Assembly (NCBI RefSeq): GCF_003473545.1
Contig: NZ_QUCM01000019.1
Location: 11,496-75,495 of the forward strand
Source of the DNA: Clostridium sp. AM22-11AC
Lineage (GTDB): Bacteria > Bacillota > Clostridia > Lachnospirales > Lachnospiraceae
Direction of reading: 5' to 3'
DNA length: 64,000 nucleotides
Notes under the pieces: model-generated
What the model was told of the DNA's origin: nothing
Database searches by the model: none
What the model saw: only the letters and a program-made list of their open reading frames with translations
Position numbers and translations under genes: made by a program
In this document: piece after piece, positions 44,517 to 54,120 of the stretch
Numbering within the stretch: position 1 is the first letter of the stretch
How the letters are laid out: every line of letters begins with the position of its first letter

Positions 44517-46046
44517 GTGGCAGAAGAGATACTGAGAATGACAAATATTACAAAGCGTTTTGCTGGGATCACCGCTCTGGACCGGGTAGAATTTTCCTGT
44601 AATAAAGGTGAAGTACACATTCTTGCAGGTGAAAATGGTGCCGGAAAGAGTACCATATTAAAGATTCTGGCTGGCATCCACCAGGCAGATGAGGGTGAGA
44701 TTTATTTCCATGGCAAAAAGGTTACTATTAAAAGCCCGGAGCACTCCCAGAAAATGGGAATTGCGATGGTATTCCAGGAACTGACACTTGTAGGAGAGAT
44801 GACAGTTGCTGAAAACGTATATCTGAACCAGGAGCCGGTAAATGCCCTGGGAATGATAGACAAAAAGAAGATCCATGAAGAGATCGAAAAAGCAATGGAT
44901 AAGTATGGGATCCATGTAGATCCGGACGCTTTAGTCAGCACACTTCCTGTTGCAAAACAGCAGATGGTAGAGATTTTAAAGATCCTGGTAAGAGATCCGG
45001 AACTGATCATCTTAGATGAACCCACATCTGCGCTGGCAAAGAAAGAAGTTGTCCAGCTGTATCAGATCATCCACAACCTCCTAGATAACGGTAAGACCAT
45101 TATTTTCATTTCCCACCGTCTGGAAGAGCTGTTTGAACTGGGTGACCGAATTACCGTATTTAAAGACGGTCATTATGTGGGAACCAGGGATATGAAGGAA
45201 ATGAACGAGGATGAGCTGATCAAAATGATGGTAGGCCGTTCTCTTACTAATATTTTCCCGCCGCCAGTCTGTGAGCCGGATTACAGCAAAGTAGTATTTG
45301 AGGCAAAGAACCTTACAGATAACGATGGAAAATTAAAAGATGTAAGTTTCCAGGTATTTAAAGGAGAAGTTCTTGGAATTGCAGGTCTTCAGGGACATGG
45401 TCAGACGGAGCTTTTAAATGCCATCAGCGGACTTTATCCGCTGACTAAGGGAGAGATCATAGTCAATGGAAAGACCGAAAAGATCAAAAGCGCAAGCCAG
45501 GCCATCCAGTGCGGCGTAGCCTTAGTTCCTGCAGACCGTAAGAGACAGGGACTTATGCTGGAGCTTTCCAACCGTCACAATCTGGCTGTTTCCAGTATGA
45601 AAAAAAGAATGAATGGACCATTTATCGATCAGAAAGCAGAAACCAGTTTTGCGGAAGATATGGTAAAACGCCTTTCTATTAAATTAGGTGGCTTGGAGCT
45701 TCCGGTTTCCAGCCTTTCCGGTGGAAACCAGCAGAAAATAGTACTTGGAAAGGAACTTGCAACAGAGCCTAAGGTGATCCTGTTTGATGAACCTACCAGA
45801 GGTATTGATGTAGAGGCAAAGCGTGAGTTTTACCAGATCATGCATGAACTGGCAGCACAGGGAGTAGCCGTGATCATGAATTCCAGCGACATGATGGAAG
45901 TGATCGGAATGAGCAGCCGTGTTATTGTTATGTATGAAGGCAGGATCTCCGGTACATTACAGAAAGAAGAGCTGTCAGAAGAGCTGATCATGCAGTTTGG
46001 CATGGGCATGAAGAAGGAACGGACAAAGGAGGAGACAGAAGGATGA
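44517..46046 (+). CDS. ABC transporter ATPase, tandem domains (RbsA type)
   Basis: A 509-residue peripheral membrane ATPase with two ABC domains. Domain 1 has Walker A GENGAGKS and Walker B LIILDEPTSAL with a degenerate signature. Domain 2 has a degenerate Walker A (GLQGHGQTE), signature LSGGNQQK and Walker B VILFDEPTRGID. This asymmetry is normal for the RbsA/MglA group. The GTG at 44517 is chosen because AGGAGGAGG precedes it and the family start (EEILRMTNITKRF) follows; ATG 44442 would place the intercistronic hairpin arm in the coding region. Its stop overlaps the first permease by 4 bp. Confidence 0.93.
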   Translation: MAEEILRMTNITKRFAGITALDRVEFSCNKGEVHILAGENGAGKSTILKILAGIHQADEGEIYFHGKKVTIKSPEHSQKMGIAMVFQELTLVGEMTVAENVYLNQEPVNALGMIDKKKIHEEIEKAMDKYGIHVDPDALVSTLPVAKQQMVEILKILVRDPELIILDEPTSALAKKEVVQLYQIIHNLLDNGKTIIFISHRLEELFELGDRITVFKDGHYVGTRDMKEMNEDELIKMMVGRSLTNIFPPPVCEPDYSKVVFEAKNLTDNDGKLKDVSFQVFKGEVLGIAGLQGHGQTELLNAISGLYPLTKGEIIVNGKTEKIKSASQAIQCGVALVPADRKRQGLMLELSNRHNLAVSSMKKRMNGPFIDQKAETSFAEDMVKRLSIKLGGLELPVSSLSGGNQQKIVLGKELATEPKVILFDEPTRGIDVEAKREFYQIMHELAAQGVAVIMNSSDMMEVIGMSSRVIVMYEGRISGTLQKEELSEELIMQFGMGMKKERTKEETEG

Positions 46047-46993
46047 AGAACAAGCTAAATAAAAACTTCTGGAACAAACATGGACATGTGGTGATCATAT
46101 ATGTATTCCTGGTCGCACTTATGCTCCTTGTAAGTGTGTTCAGCCGTGACTTTTTCACTATAGGAAACTTTAAAAACCTGCTCAGGACTTCTTTTCCTCT
46201 TTTGATGGTAGCATTAGGACAGACACTGATCATTTTAACAGGTGGTATTGACCTGTCATTAGGCGGTATCGTGGCACTGGCCAATGTAGTCTGTGTTATG
46301 ACTATGAATACAGAATCTCCTGTTGGATTTATTTTACCGCTGATCGCAGCAGTAGTCCTGGGATTGGTTTGCGGTGCTTTAAACGGAGTGCTGGTAACAA
46401 GAGGAAATCTGGCTCCTATTATCGTAACCATTGCAACAACAGCAATTTTTGATGGCTGCGCATTGCTTCTTATGCCAAAGCCGGGCGGTTCTGTACATAA
46501 GGCATTTTCTAAATTTCTTACAAGAGGTTTAAAGGGAGCGGTTCCGCTGATCTTATTCCTGGTGATCCTGATCCTTGTGAGAACCTTAACAAACCAGACT
46601 CCATATGGAAAAGCTTTAAGAGCTATTGGCGGCAGTGAAAATGCTGCTTATTCCACAGGTGTAAAGGTAAAAAAGGTAAAATTCATTGCTTACTGTCTGG
46701 CAGGTCTTCTCTGTGCAGCTGCCGGTATCTTCCTCAGTGCCCAGATGAACTCTGCAGACGCGACGATCGGAAAGAACTACGCAATGAATGCTATTACAGC
46801 AACTGTAGTAGGCGGAACTGCCATGACCGGTGCAGTAGGTGATCCTCTGGGAACCATAGCAGGCGTATTTATTATTTCCATTATCAATAATATGCTAAAC
46901 CTTTTTGGTGTATCGTCATTCTACCAGTTTGTATGTCAGGGTCTGATCCTGATCCTGGCACTGTCCTTAAGTGCAATGCATAAGAAACATTAA
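46043..46993 (+). CDS. ABC transporter permease 1 (RbsC type)
   Basis: A 316-residue integral membrane protein with about 9-10 hydrophobic helices and the RbsC signatures LIILTGGIDLSLGGIVALANV (about residues 66-86) and ATVVGGTAMTGAVGDPLGTIAG near residue 255. The start overlaps the ATPase stop (ATGA), which implies coupled translation. It probably forms a heterodimer with the second permease, since one ATPase serves two different permease genes. Confidence 0.93.
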   Translation: MKNKLNKNFWNKHGHVVIIYVFLVALMLLVSVFSRDFFTIGNFKNLLRTSFPLLMVALGQTLIILTGGIDLSLGGIVALANVVCVMTMNTESPVGFILPLIAAVVLGLVCGALNGVLVTRGNLAPIIVTIATTAIFDGCALLLMPKPGGSVHKAFSKFLTRGLKGAVPLILFLVILILVRTLTNQTPYGKALRAIGGSENAAYSTGVKVKKVKFIAYCLAGLLCAAAGIFLSAQMNSADATIGKNYAMNAITATVVGGTAMTGAVGDPLGTIAGVFIISIINNMLNLFGVSSFYQFVCQGLILILALSLSAMHKKH

Positions 46994-47017
46994 CAGAAGA
47001 AAGGAAGGTGTTTAATC

Positions 47018-47965
47018 GTGAAGAAACTGTGCAGTAAATATTTAGAAAACAGTCAGATCGTAGTTTACCTGATCCTGATCCTTCTTCTGGTACTGGCTCA
47101 GATATTATCTCCGGGATATTTGAATCCCACCCATATGGCAGGTATTTTAAGACTTGCGTCCTTTATGGGGATCGCAGCAATCGGACAGAACCTTACGATC
47201 CTTACAGGAGGTATTGACCTGTCTATTGCAAATACCATTACCTTTGCAAATGTGATCGCAGCCCAGATCATGATGGGACGTGACAGTTCCATGCTTCCGG
47301 CTCTTTTAGCTGTGATCGTAATGGGCATCGTAGTAGGCCTGATCAATGGAACTGGTGTTTACTGGTTAAAGATCCCGCCATTTATTATGACACTGGGTGT
47401 TGGAACTGTGATACAGGGTATTTTCCTGATCTATACAAAGGGTGCACCAAAGGGAAATGCAGCACCATTGCTCCGTTCCATCTGCGGACAGAGTATGTAT
47501 GGTATCGTATCCGGTATTGTTCTGATCTGGGCAGTTCTTGCAGTGATCGCCATTGTACTGTTACATAAGACTCCTTACGGCAGAAAGCTGTATTCTGTAG
47601 GTATCAATGAAGAAGCATCCCGCTTCTCCGGTATCAACACAGGCCGTGTTACTTTCTCTGTTTATCTGATCTCTGCGGTGATCGCAGCTGTATCAGGCTT
47701 CCTTCTGGTTGGATATACAGGAACCAGCTTCCTGGATGTAGGAACCAGCTATAATACAAAGACCATTGCAGCAGTTGTCATCGGTGGAACAGCCATTACA
47801 GGTGGAAAAGGCGGCTACCTGGGAACCATTGCAGGTGCTGTTATCATGACTATCCTGGATGATTTCTTAACCATTGTAAGCATCCCAGATGCAGGCCGTC
47901 AGGTTGTACAGGGCATTATCATTATCCTTTTGGTTCTGGTGTATAGCAGGGAAAAGAAGAAATGA
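47018..47965 (+). CDS. ABC transporter permease 2 (RbsC type)
   Basis: A 315-residue paralogue of permease 1, with LTILTGGIDLSIANTITFANV and VVIGGTAITGGKGGYLGTIAGA motifs and about 9-10 membrane helices. It starts 24 bp after permease 1 with GGAAGG upstream; the start codon at 47018 is GTG. Last gene of the transporter operon, followed by a terminator at 48014-48066. Confidence 0.93.
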   Translation: MKKLCSKYLENSQIVVYLILILLLVLAQILSPGYLNPTHMAGILRLASFMGIAAIGQNLTILTGGIDLSIANTITFANVIAAQIMMGRDSSMLPALLAVIVMGIVVGLINGTGVYWLKIPPFIMTLGVGTVIQGIFLIYTKGAPKGNAAPLLRSICGQSMYGIVSGIVLIWAVLAVIAIVLLHKTPYGRKLYSVGINEEASRFSGINTGRVTFSVYLISAVIAAVSGFLLVGYTGTSFLDVGTSYNTKTIAAVVIGGTAITGGKGGYLGTIAGAVIMTILDDFLTIVSIPDAGRQVVQGIIIILLVLVYSREKKK

Positions 47966-48013
47966 TGAATGGTTAGATGTGGGATTAATATGAGATAAAG
48001 GTGAGATGATATT

Positions 48014-48066
48014 AGCAGCGACGCTGTATCGGTGAGAGATCATTGGTATGGCGTTGCTGTTTTTTA
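48014..48066 (+). terminator. Terminator after the ABC transporter operon
   Basis: AGCAGCGACGC (48014-48024) pairs with GCGTTGCTGT (48051-48060) around a long loop, followed by a run of T's. Confidence 0.75.
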
Positions 48067-48114
48067 TGAAACAAAAAATAAAACTGATTAAATATTATTG
48101 AAATAAAGTGAGCG

Positions 48115-48143
48115 TTGACTTTTGAGTGGAAGAGAGGTATATT
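48115..48143 (+). promoter_or_regulatory. cas operon promoter
   Basis: TTGACT (48115-48120), a 17-bp spacer and TATATT (48138-48143). Transcription should begin near 48150, which rules out the TTG at 48115 as the cas3 start. Confidence 0.75.
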
Positions 48144-48180
48144 GGAGTCAGATAGTAAGAGAGACAGGGGGGAAAAAGGA

Positions 48181-50877
48181 GTGAAAGAAAGAACGAAAAT
48201 TCTGAATCATATGATCGCAAAGACAGACCGTACAGATAATGAACTTTGGCTTCCGTTATGGATGCATTCTTATGATACGGCTGGCGTTATGGAATACCTT
48301 TATCATAACTGGGTTCCGCCAGCCGCTATAAAAGTGATCTGTAAAGACATGGGGGAAGAGATGGGATTGAAGGTATGCCTGTTTCTTGCATATTGCCATG
48401 ATACGGCTAAAATGACGTATGTATTTCAATCAAACATCTCTGAGGGAGTGAAAATAATCCGTGAGGCAATCATCCAGGAAGGAATAAAACTTATTGACCC
48501 GAAAAAATTGACTAATAGGATATCTCATTCTTTGTGTGGAGAAGGCATTTTGAGAAAGTATGGGGTACCAATCGGAATTTCGGTAATTGTTGGTTCCCAT
48601 CATGGTAAGACACCCGATGAGTGTTCGGATGAGATAGAAGAAAAAATAGAAAACTATGGTAAAGATGTATTTTTTGGACAACAAAGAGGCAAGTGGGAAG
48701 CTATATGGAAAGAATGGCTGGATACAGCACTTGAAAAAAGTGGATTTTCCAGTGTAGAAGAACTTCCGGATATCAGTATGGAAGCGCAGGTGATCCTTAC
48801 GGGGCTTTTGATCATGGCGGACTGGATCGCTTCTAATACATATTATTTTCCGCTGATAAAGACTGACTGTCTGGGAAAGGATACAGACTATCCCAAAAGA
48901 GTGAACAATGCGATTGAAAGACTGAATTTCCCGGAATTCTGGATCCCAGGGGAAAATGATTGGGGAATGGATGATGCACTTTTTGAAGAGAGGTTCGGAT
49001 TTTTGCCAAGAGAAGTGCAGCATACAGCAATGGAAATAGCGCAAAACACCATAGAACCGGGAATTTTTATTCTGGAAGCCCAGATGGGAGTTGGAAAGAC
49101 AGAAGCAGCTTTGGCAATGGCGGAAATTCTAGGGCAAAAAGCAGGAAGCGGTGGAATTTTCTTCGGGCTTCCTACACAGGCTACGGCAAACGGACTTTTT
49201 CCAAGACTGATGAAATGGGCAGAACAGCAGTCAGAAAATGTAAAACTTGGCATACGTCTGGCACACGGAGCGGTTGCGTTAAATGAAGATTACCAGCAGT
49301 TGATAAAAGGTTCAGCTTTGTCAGTAGGTGAAGATGAAGAAAACAATCTGGTGGTTCACAGCTGGTTTGAAGGCAGGAAAGTGGCACTGTTAGTTGATTT
49401 TGTGATTGGAACTATTGACCAGCTCCTGATGGCCGCATTAAATCAGAGACACGTAATGTTACGGCATCTGGGATTGGCGGGGAAAGTGGTCATTATCGAC
49501 GAGGTACATTCATACGATTCGTACATGATGACATTTTTGGAGCGGATTTTAAACTGGTTGGGAGCGTACCATGTACCAGTGATCGTTTTGTCAGCTACAT
49601 TACCTCAAAAATATAGATTTAATTTAATACAGGCTTATTTGAATAAGAGGAACATGAATGCAAGTGCAGACTGGTGTAATGCAACAGGATATCCGCTTTT
49701 TACATGGACAGATGGGAAGCAGGTCTGCCAGAAGCAGATGCGTTTAGATGGTAAGAAAGAGATTGTTCAGGTCATTCGTATTAAAGATGAGGAATGCATG
49801 GAGATCCTGAAAAATTCTTTGAAGGATGGAGGCTGTGCCGGTATCATTTTAAATACAGTTGCAAGAGCACAGGATTTTGCACAAAAGATTGTTGAATGTT
49901 TTCCTGAATGTGAAATGATCCAGATGCATTCACAGTTTATTATATCGGATCGTGCAGAGATTGAAAGAGAAATTTTAAAACGTGCAGGAAAAAATTCTAC
50001 CTCTGAACAGCGAAATAAACTGATCATAGTTGGAACACAGGTGTTGGAACAGTCCCTTGATATTGATTTTGATGTAATGATCACAGATCTTTGTCCTATG
50101 GACTTGTTGCTTCAGAGAATAGGACGCGAACATCGTCATGGGGGAAGAATAAGAACATTCTGTCTGCAGCTGGCTAAATGCTATGTTTTGACAGAAACAA
50201 GGGCTGTTTATGATGAATGGCTGCTTCAACGGACTTTGGATAAACTTCCAGAACAGTTTTGTCTTCCAGATGATATTCCTGTTTATGTTCAGAAAGTGTA
50301 TGCAGAGCCGGAAGAGTGTGAGAAAAATGAATTATGGCATAGATATGACACGAATTTAAAAAAATTGAAGAAGGAAGCAGAAAGATCATTAGTAGGTGAA
50401 CCCGCATGCGAAGATGAAACAAATCCGGAATTTGACAGTATTGCAACATGGATGTCTGAAGGTGATCCGGAATTAACAGATGCCTCAGCACTGGCATCCG
50501 TGCGTGCAGGATCCCCGTCCATTGAAGTACTTGTTTTGCGGAAAAAGGGAGATGATATCTGTTTTCTGCCATGGCAGTATGGAGGAAAGCGTATTTCGGC
50601 GGATAATATTCCATCGGAAGAAGAAACGAAAGAAATATTAAAACAAAAGTTACGGCTGTCATCTATATTTTCAAATGAATATAATTATAAACCGGTATTG
50701 AAAAAATTGAGAGATGACACAGATCAGTATTTTGCCCAGTGGCAATATGCTCCGAAACTTCGTGAAGAGCTGGTACTTTTATTGGACGAAAACTTATGTG
50801 CAGAATTAAACAAACATCATTTACATTACGACAGGAAAACAGGATTATCCAGCAGAAAGGAGGACAAGGAAAAATGA
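48181..50877 (+). CDS. cas3: Cas3 helicase-nuclease, type I-E
   Basis: An 898-residue effector recruited by Cascade to unwind and degrade target DNA. The N-terminal HD nuclease has His73-Asp74 (YCHDTAK) plus HSLCGEG and GSHHGK. The SF2 helicase has Walker A QMGVGKTE (about 301-308), DEVH box 440-443, motif III LSATLP and motif VI QRIGREHRHG, all intact. The GTG at 48181 is chosen over an upstream TTG because the promoter lies at 48115-48143 and GGGGGGAAAAAGGA precedes the GTG. First gene of the cas operon; its stop overlaps cas8e by 4 bp. Confidence 0.95.
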   Translation: MKERTKILNHMIAKTDRTDNELWLPLWMHSYDTAGVMEYLYHNWVPPAAIKVICKDMGEEMGLKVCLFLAYCHDTAKMTYVFQSNISEGVKIIREAIIQEGIKLIDPKKLTNRISHSLCGEGILRKYGVPIGISVIVGSHHGKTPDECSDEIEEKIENYGKDVFFGQQRGKWEAIWKEWLDTALEKSGFSSVEELPDISMEAQVILTGLLIMADWIASNTYYFPLIKTDCLGKDTDYPKRVNNAIERLNFPEFWIPGENDWGMDDALFEERFGFLPREVQHTAMEIAQNTIEPGIFILEAQMGVGKTEAALAMAEILGQKAGSGGIFFGLPTQATANGLFPRLMKWAEQQSENVKLGIRLAHGAVALNEDYQQLIKGSALSVGEDEENNLVVHSWFEGRKVALLVDFVIGTIDQLLMAALNQRHVMLRHLGLAGKVVIIDEVHSYDSYMMTFLERILNWLGAYHVPVIVLSATLPQKYRFNLIQAYLNKRNMNASADWCNATGYPLFTWTDGKQVCQKQMRLDGKKEIVQVIRIKDEECMEILKNSLKDGGCAGIILNTVARAQDFAQKIVECFPECEMIQMHSQFIISDRAEIEREILKRAGKNSTSEQRNKLIIVGTQVLEQSLDIDFDVMITDLCPMDLLLQRIGREHRHGGRIRTFCLQLAKCYVLTETRAVYDEWLLQRTLDKLPEQFCLPDDIPVYVQKVYAEPEECEKNELWHRYDTNLKKLKKEAERSLVGEPACEDETNPEFDSIATWMSEGDPELTDASALASVRAGSPSIEVLVLRKKGDDICFLPWQYGGKRISADNIPSEEETKEILKQKLRLSSIFSNEYNYKPVLKKLRDDTDQYFAQWQYAPKLREELVLLLDENLCAELNKHHLHYDRKTGLSSRKEDKEK

Positions 50878-52433
50878 AAACGCCGGAGTTTAATTTATTA
50901 GAAGAAGCGTGGATACGAGTATTAAAAGATGACTGTTCAGAAGAAATGGTTTCTCTTCCGGAGGCAATGATACATGCGCATGAGTACAGGGATTTATGCG
51001 GGGATACACCAGAACAGGATATGGCTGTTTTGCGTTTGCTTCTGGCAGTATTGCACACCATATTTTCAAAAATGGATGAAGATGGGCAGGACAATGTGAT
51101 CGATACGCCCACACAAGCCAGAAAAAGATGGAGAGCCTTATGGGAAAAAGGATATTTTAAAGAAGATGTGATCCGTACATATCTGGAGAAATATCATGAA
51201 CGTTTCTGGTTATTCCATGATCAATATCCATTCTGGCAGATACCGGAAGCAGCTGTGGGAACCGAGTATACGGTTGCAAAATTAAATGGGGAGCTTTCTG
51301 AAAGTGGAAACAAGGTACGTCTTTTTCCATTGTGTAATGGGATCAAAAAGCAGGAAATGGAATATGCAGCAGCAGCCAGATGGCTTTTATATGTAAATGC
51401 CTATGATGATACTTCTGCAAAGCCAAAAGGAAAAGGTCTTCCTTCACCGGGAGTAGGATGGCCTGGAAAGCTGGGATTGATCGCTGCAGTTGGAGATAAC
51501 CTTTTTCAGACGCTCATGTTAAATCTTACCCTTTTAAAAGACGGAAGAAGTCTTTGGGAGGGAGAGGACAAGCCGATATGGGAGCGGGAACCATCTAAAA
51601 AAGAAAGACAGGAAATTGCAGTTCCTGATAATTTGGCAGAACTTCTTACTTTGCAGTCAAGGCGGCTTCTGTTAAAACGAGATCATAATAAGGTGGTTGG
51701 ATATTACCTGCTGGGAGGAGATTTCTTTGACAAAAACCTGGCATATGCAGAGCAGATGACTGTGTGGAGAGAAGTGAAAGAAAAGGATCGAAAATTTTTC
51801 ACACCACGCAGACATGATCCTTCCAGACAAATGTGGCGGGATTTTGGAAGCATATTTGTAGAATCGGGATCCAATGTGCGAAAGCCGGGAGTTGTCAGCT
51901 GGTATGATACCATAGCAACGGAAATGCAATGGAAAATAAGACCGATCCGTTTTAGGATTGCTTCTGTACAATATGGAGATAAAGATTTTTTTGTGAATGA
52001 TACATTCAGTGATTCACTGGCTTTTCAGGGTGAACTGCTTTTACAGATGAGTCGTCCATGGCAGAGCAGGATCTTAGACGAGATCAATAAATGTGAAGAG
52101 GTAGCTGGGGCTATTGGGATGCTGGAAGGAAATCTTGCCAAGGCAGAAGGCAGAGATGCAGATATTGTCTATGCAAAGGAATTGTTCTATGACCGGATCG
52201 ACCAGCCTTTTAGACGATGGCTTATGGAAATTTTACCAGAAACAGATGATATATCAAAAACTTGTAAAAAATTAGATGAGATCATTCAAATGGTTGGAAA
52301 AGAACTGGGAGAAGAAATGGTTTCAAATGCAGGAGAAGCTGCCTTTGCGGGCAGAATGAAAGATGATGTGTACTATGCTTCACCGGAAGCTTATAACTGG
52401 TTTCTTGGAAAACTACATAAAATTTATCACTGA
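50874..52433 (+). CDS. cas8e: Cascade large subunit Cas8e (Cse1/CasA)
   Basis: A 519-residue subunit of the type I-E surveillance complex that recognises the PAM and recruits Cas3. It starts with the typical FNLLEEAWIRVLKDD and carries the family segment YPFWQIPEA and a C-terminal helical bundle. The ATG at 50874 overlaps the cas3 stop (ATGA) with AAGGA upstream. The length agrees with Cse1 proteins (about 500). Second gene of the cas operon. Confidence 0.93.
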   Translation: MKTPEFNLLEEAWIRVLKDDCSEEMVSLPEAMIHAHEYRDLCGDTPEQDMAVLRLLLAVLHTIFSKMDEDGQDNVIDTPTQARKRWRALWEKGYFKEDVIRTYLEKYHERFWLFHDQYPFWQIPEAAVGTEYTVAKLNGELSESGNKVRLFPLCNGIKKQEMEYAAAARWLLYVNAYDDTSAKPKGKGLPSPGVGWPGKLGLIAAVGDNLFQTLMLNLTLLKDGRSLWEGEDKPIWEREPSKKERQEIAVPDNLAELLTLQSRRLLLKRDHNKVVGYYLLGGDFFDKNLAYAEQMTVWREVKEKDRKFFTPRRHDPSRQMWRDFGSIFVESGSNVRKPGVVSWYDTIATEMQWKIRPIRFRIASVQYGDKDFFVNDTFSDSLAFQGELLLQMSRPWQSRILDEINKCEEVAGAIGMLEGNLAKAEGRDADIVYAKELFYDRIDQPFRRWLMEILPETDDISKTCKKLDEIIQMVGKELGEEMVSNAGEAAFAGRMKDDVYYASPEAYNWFLGKLHKIYH

Positions 52434-52448
52434 TAGGAGGTGAAGAGG

Positions 52449-53060
52449 ATGGAAAATAGCAATCCGATTGAACAGATGAAAGGATTTGTGGAAAAGAAGC
52501 TTCGTGTATTAAGAGAAAACCCAGATGAGAGCGGAACCAAGGCATATCTGGCTAAAATGCGTAAAGGTGTTGGAAAAGTACCAGGCGCAGATCCGGAACT
52601 TTGGGGGATTTTATTTGAAGATCTGCCAGAGGAATTAATAGGCAGAGGAAATACACCTGGGCGGGCAGAGTTGGCATTGTATACGGCATTTACATTGTAT
52701 GCGATCCATCAGCAAAGTCGTTCTCTTAAAGATGAAAATGCCCACCAAAGGGGAATTGGCTTTGGCAGAGCAACAGGAGAAATGGCAGCACAAGATCCGG
52801 AGTCATTAAAAGCAGTACGCAGAAGGTTTAATGCAGCAGCTGTATCATCCGATCTGACGGAATTAGCATGGCATATGAAGGGAATGGTGCAGTTATTCAG
52901 GCAGAAGGAGATCCGTCTGGATTATGTGCAGTTAGCAGTGGATTTTTATCTGTATCAGGATTTTGAAAAAATTCCGGAGATCCGGTTAAAATGGGGACGA
53001 GATTTTTACAGATACTGTAATGTAAAAGCAGAAAATGAGGAGGAAAAGGAAAATGGATGA
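52449..53060 (+). CDS. cse2: Cascade small subunit Cse2 (CasB, Cas11e)
   Basis: A 203-residue helical subunit that forms a dimer along the Cascade belly and stabilises the non-target strand. The recognisable core is LYTAFTLYAIHQQ followed by the GIGFGRATGEM stretch and the ARRRFNAA-type basic helix (VRRRFNAAAVSSD). The ATG at 52449 is chosen over GTG 52440 because TAGGAGG lies 8 bases before it. It overlaps cas7 by 8 bp. Confidence 0.92.
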   Translation: MENSNPIEQMKGFVEKKLRVLRENPDESGTKAYLAKMRKGVGKVPGADPELWGILFEDLPEELIGRGNTPGRAELALYTAFTLYAIHQQSRSLKDENAHQRGIGFGRATGEMAAQDPESLKAVRRRFNAAAVSSDLTELAWHMKGMVQLFRQKEIRLDYVQLAVDFYLYQDFEKIPEIRLKWGRDFYRYCNVKAENEEEKENG

Positions 53061-54120
53061 AAAAAGATTATATGTGGATCTGCATGTGGTACAGACAGTT
53101 CCGCCAAGCTGTATAAACAGAGATGATACAGGAAGTCCTAAAACAGCAGTATATGGAGGTACTACGAGAGCCAGAGTTTCTTCACAGGCATGGAAAAAGG
53201 CTATGAGAGAGTATTTTTCCCAGTTGTTCCATGAGCAGAACATAGGAAGCAGAACCAAAAAAGTGATTGAAATGGTAGCGAAGGAGATCCGTTTACAGGC
53301 TTCGGATGAAGCTGATGTAGAAAAGAAGGCAACAGAGGCCCTTAAAAATGCCGGCATCAAGATCAATGATAAAAAGGGAGAAAGTGATGCCCTTCTCTTT
53401 ATGAGCAAAGGACAGGCTAAGGCGCTGGCCCAGCTGGTGGTATCCGGAAATACAGATAAAAAGGCATACAAGGAAGCAATGCAGAAAGAGCCTTCCTATG
53501 ACATGGCGTTGTTTGGAAGAATGGTGGCAAGTGATCCTTCTTTAAATTATGATGCGGCAGCACAGGTTGCACACAGTATTTCTACCCATACGATCCACAA
53601 CGAATATGATTATTTTACGGCAGTAGATGACTGCTCACAGGAAGACAATGCAGGTGCAGGTCATCTTGGAACCGTGGAATTTAACTCATTTACCATGTAT
53701 CGCTATGCAACGGTAAATGTAATGGAACTGTACCGCCATCTTGGAAAAGATACGGCAGAGGTTGTAGAAGGATTTATAAAGGCATTTATCTGCTCTATGC
53801 CTACAGGAAAACAGAATACCTTTGCAAACCGTACATTGCCGGATGCAGTATACATTACAGTAAGAAAGGACCAGCCGTTAAATCTTTGTGGGGCATTTGA
53901 GCGTCCGATCTTAAGCAACTGCGGCTATGTAGATAAGTCTGTGGAAGCTATGACTGCATATGCGAAGAAAGTATATGATAATTATGCAGATGAACCGGAA
54001 AAGGCATTTGGCATTGGTGATCAGCTGGAAGGAGCCGCAGAGGTTATGTCTTTAAAACAGCTGTTGGAAAGCGTAAAGACAGAGATCCAGGCACAGTTAG
54101 ATGATGGAGGAGAAGAATGA
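53053..54120 (+). CDS. cas7e: Cascade backbone subunit Cas7e (Cse4/CasC)
   Basis: A 355-residue RRM-fold backbone protein, six copies of which bind the crRNA spacer. The diagnostic N-terminus (LYVDLHVVQTVPPSCINRDDTGSPKTAVYGGTTRARVSSQAWKKA in outline) and the later NEYDYFTAVDD and NTFANRTLPDAV segments are present. The ATG at 53053 is preferred over 53035 because AGGAGG precedes it. It overlaps cse2 by 8 bp and cas5 by 4 bp, so the Cascade genes are translationally coupled. Confidence 0.95.
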   Translation: MDEKRLYVDLHVVQTVPPSCINRDDTGSPKTAVYGGTTRARVSSQAWKKAMREYFSQLFHEQNIGSRTKKVIEMVAKEIRLQASDEADVEKKATEALKNAGIKINDKKGESDALLFMSKGQAKALAQLVVSGNTDKKAYKEAMQKEPSYDMALFGRMVASDPSLNYDAAAQVAHSISTHTIHNEYDYFTAVDDCSQEDNAGAGHLGTVEFNSFTMYRYATVNVMELYRHLGKDTAEVVEGFIKAFICSMPTGKQNTFANRTLPDAVYITVRKDQPLNLCGAFERPILSNCGYVDKSVEAMTAYAKKVYDNYADEPEKAFGIGDQLEGAAEVMSLKQLLESVKTEIQAQLDDGGEE

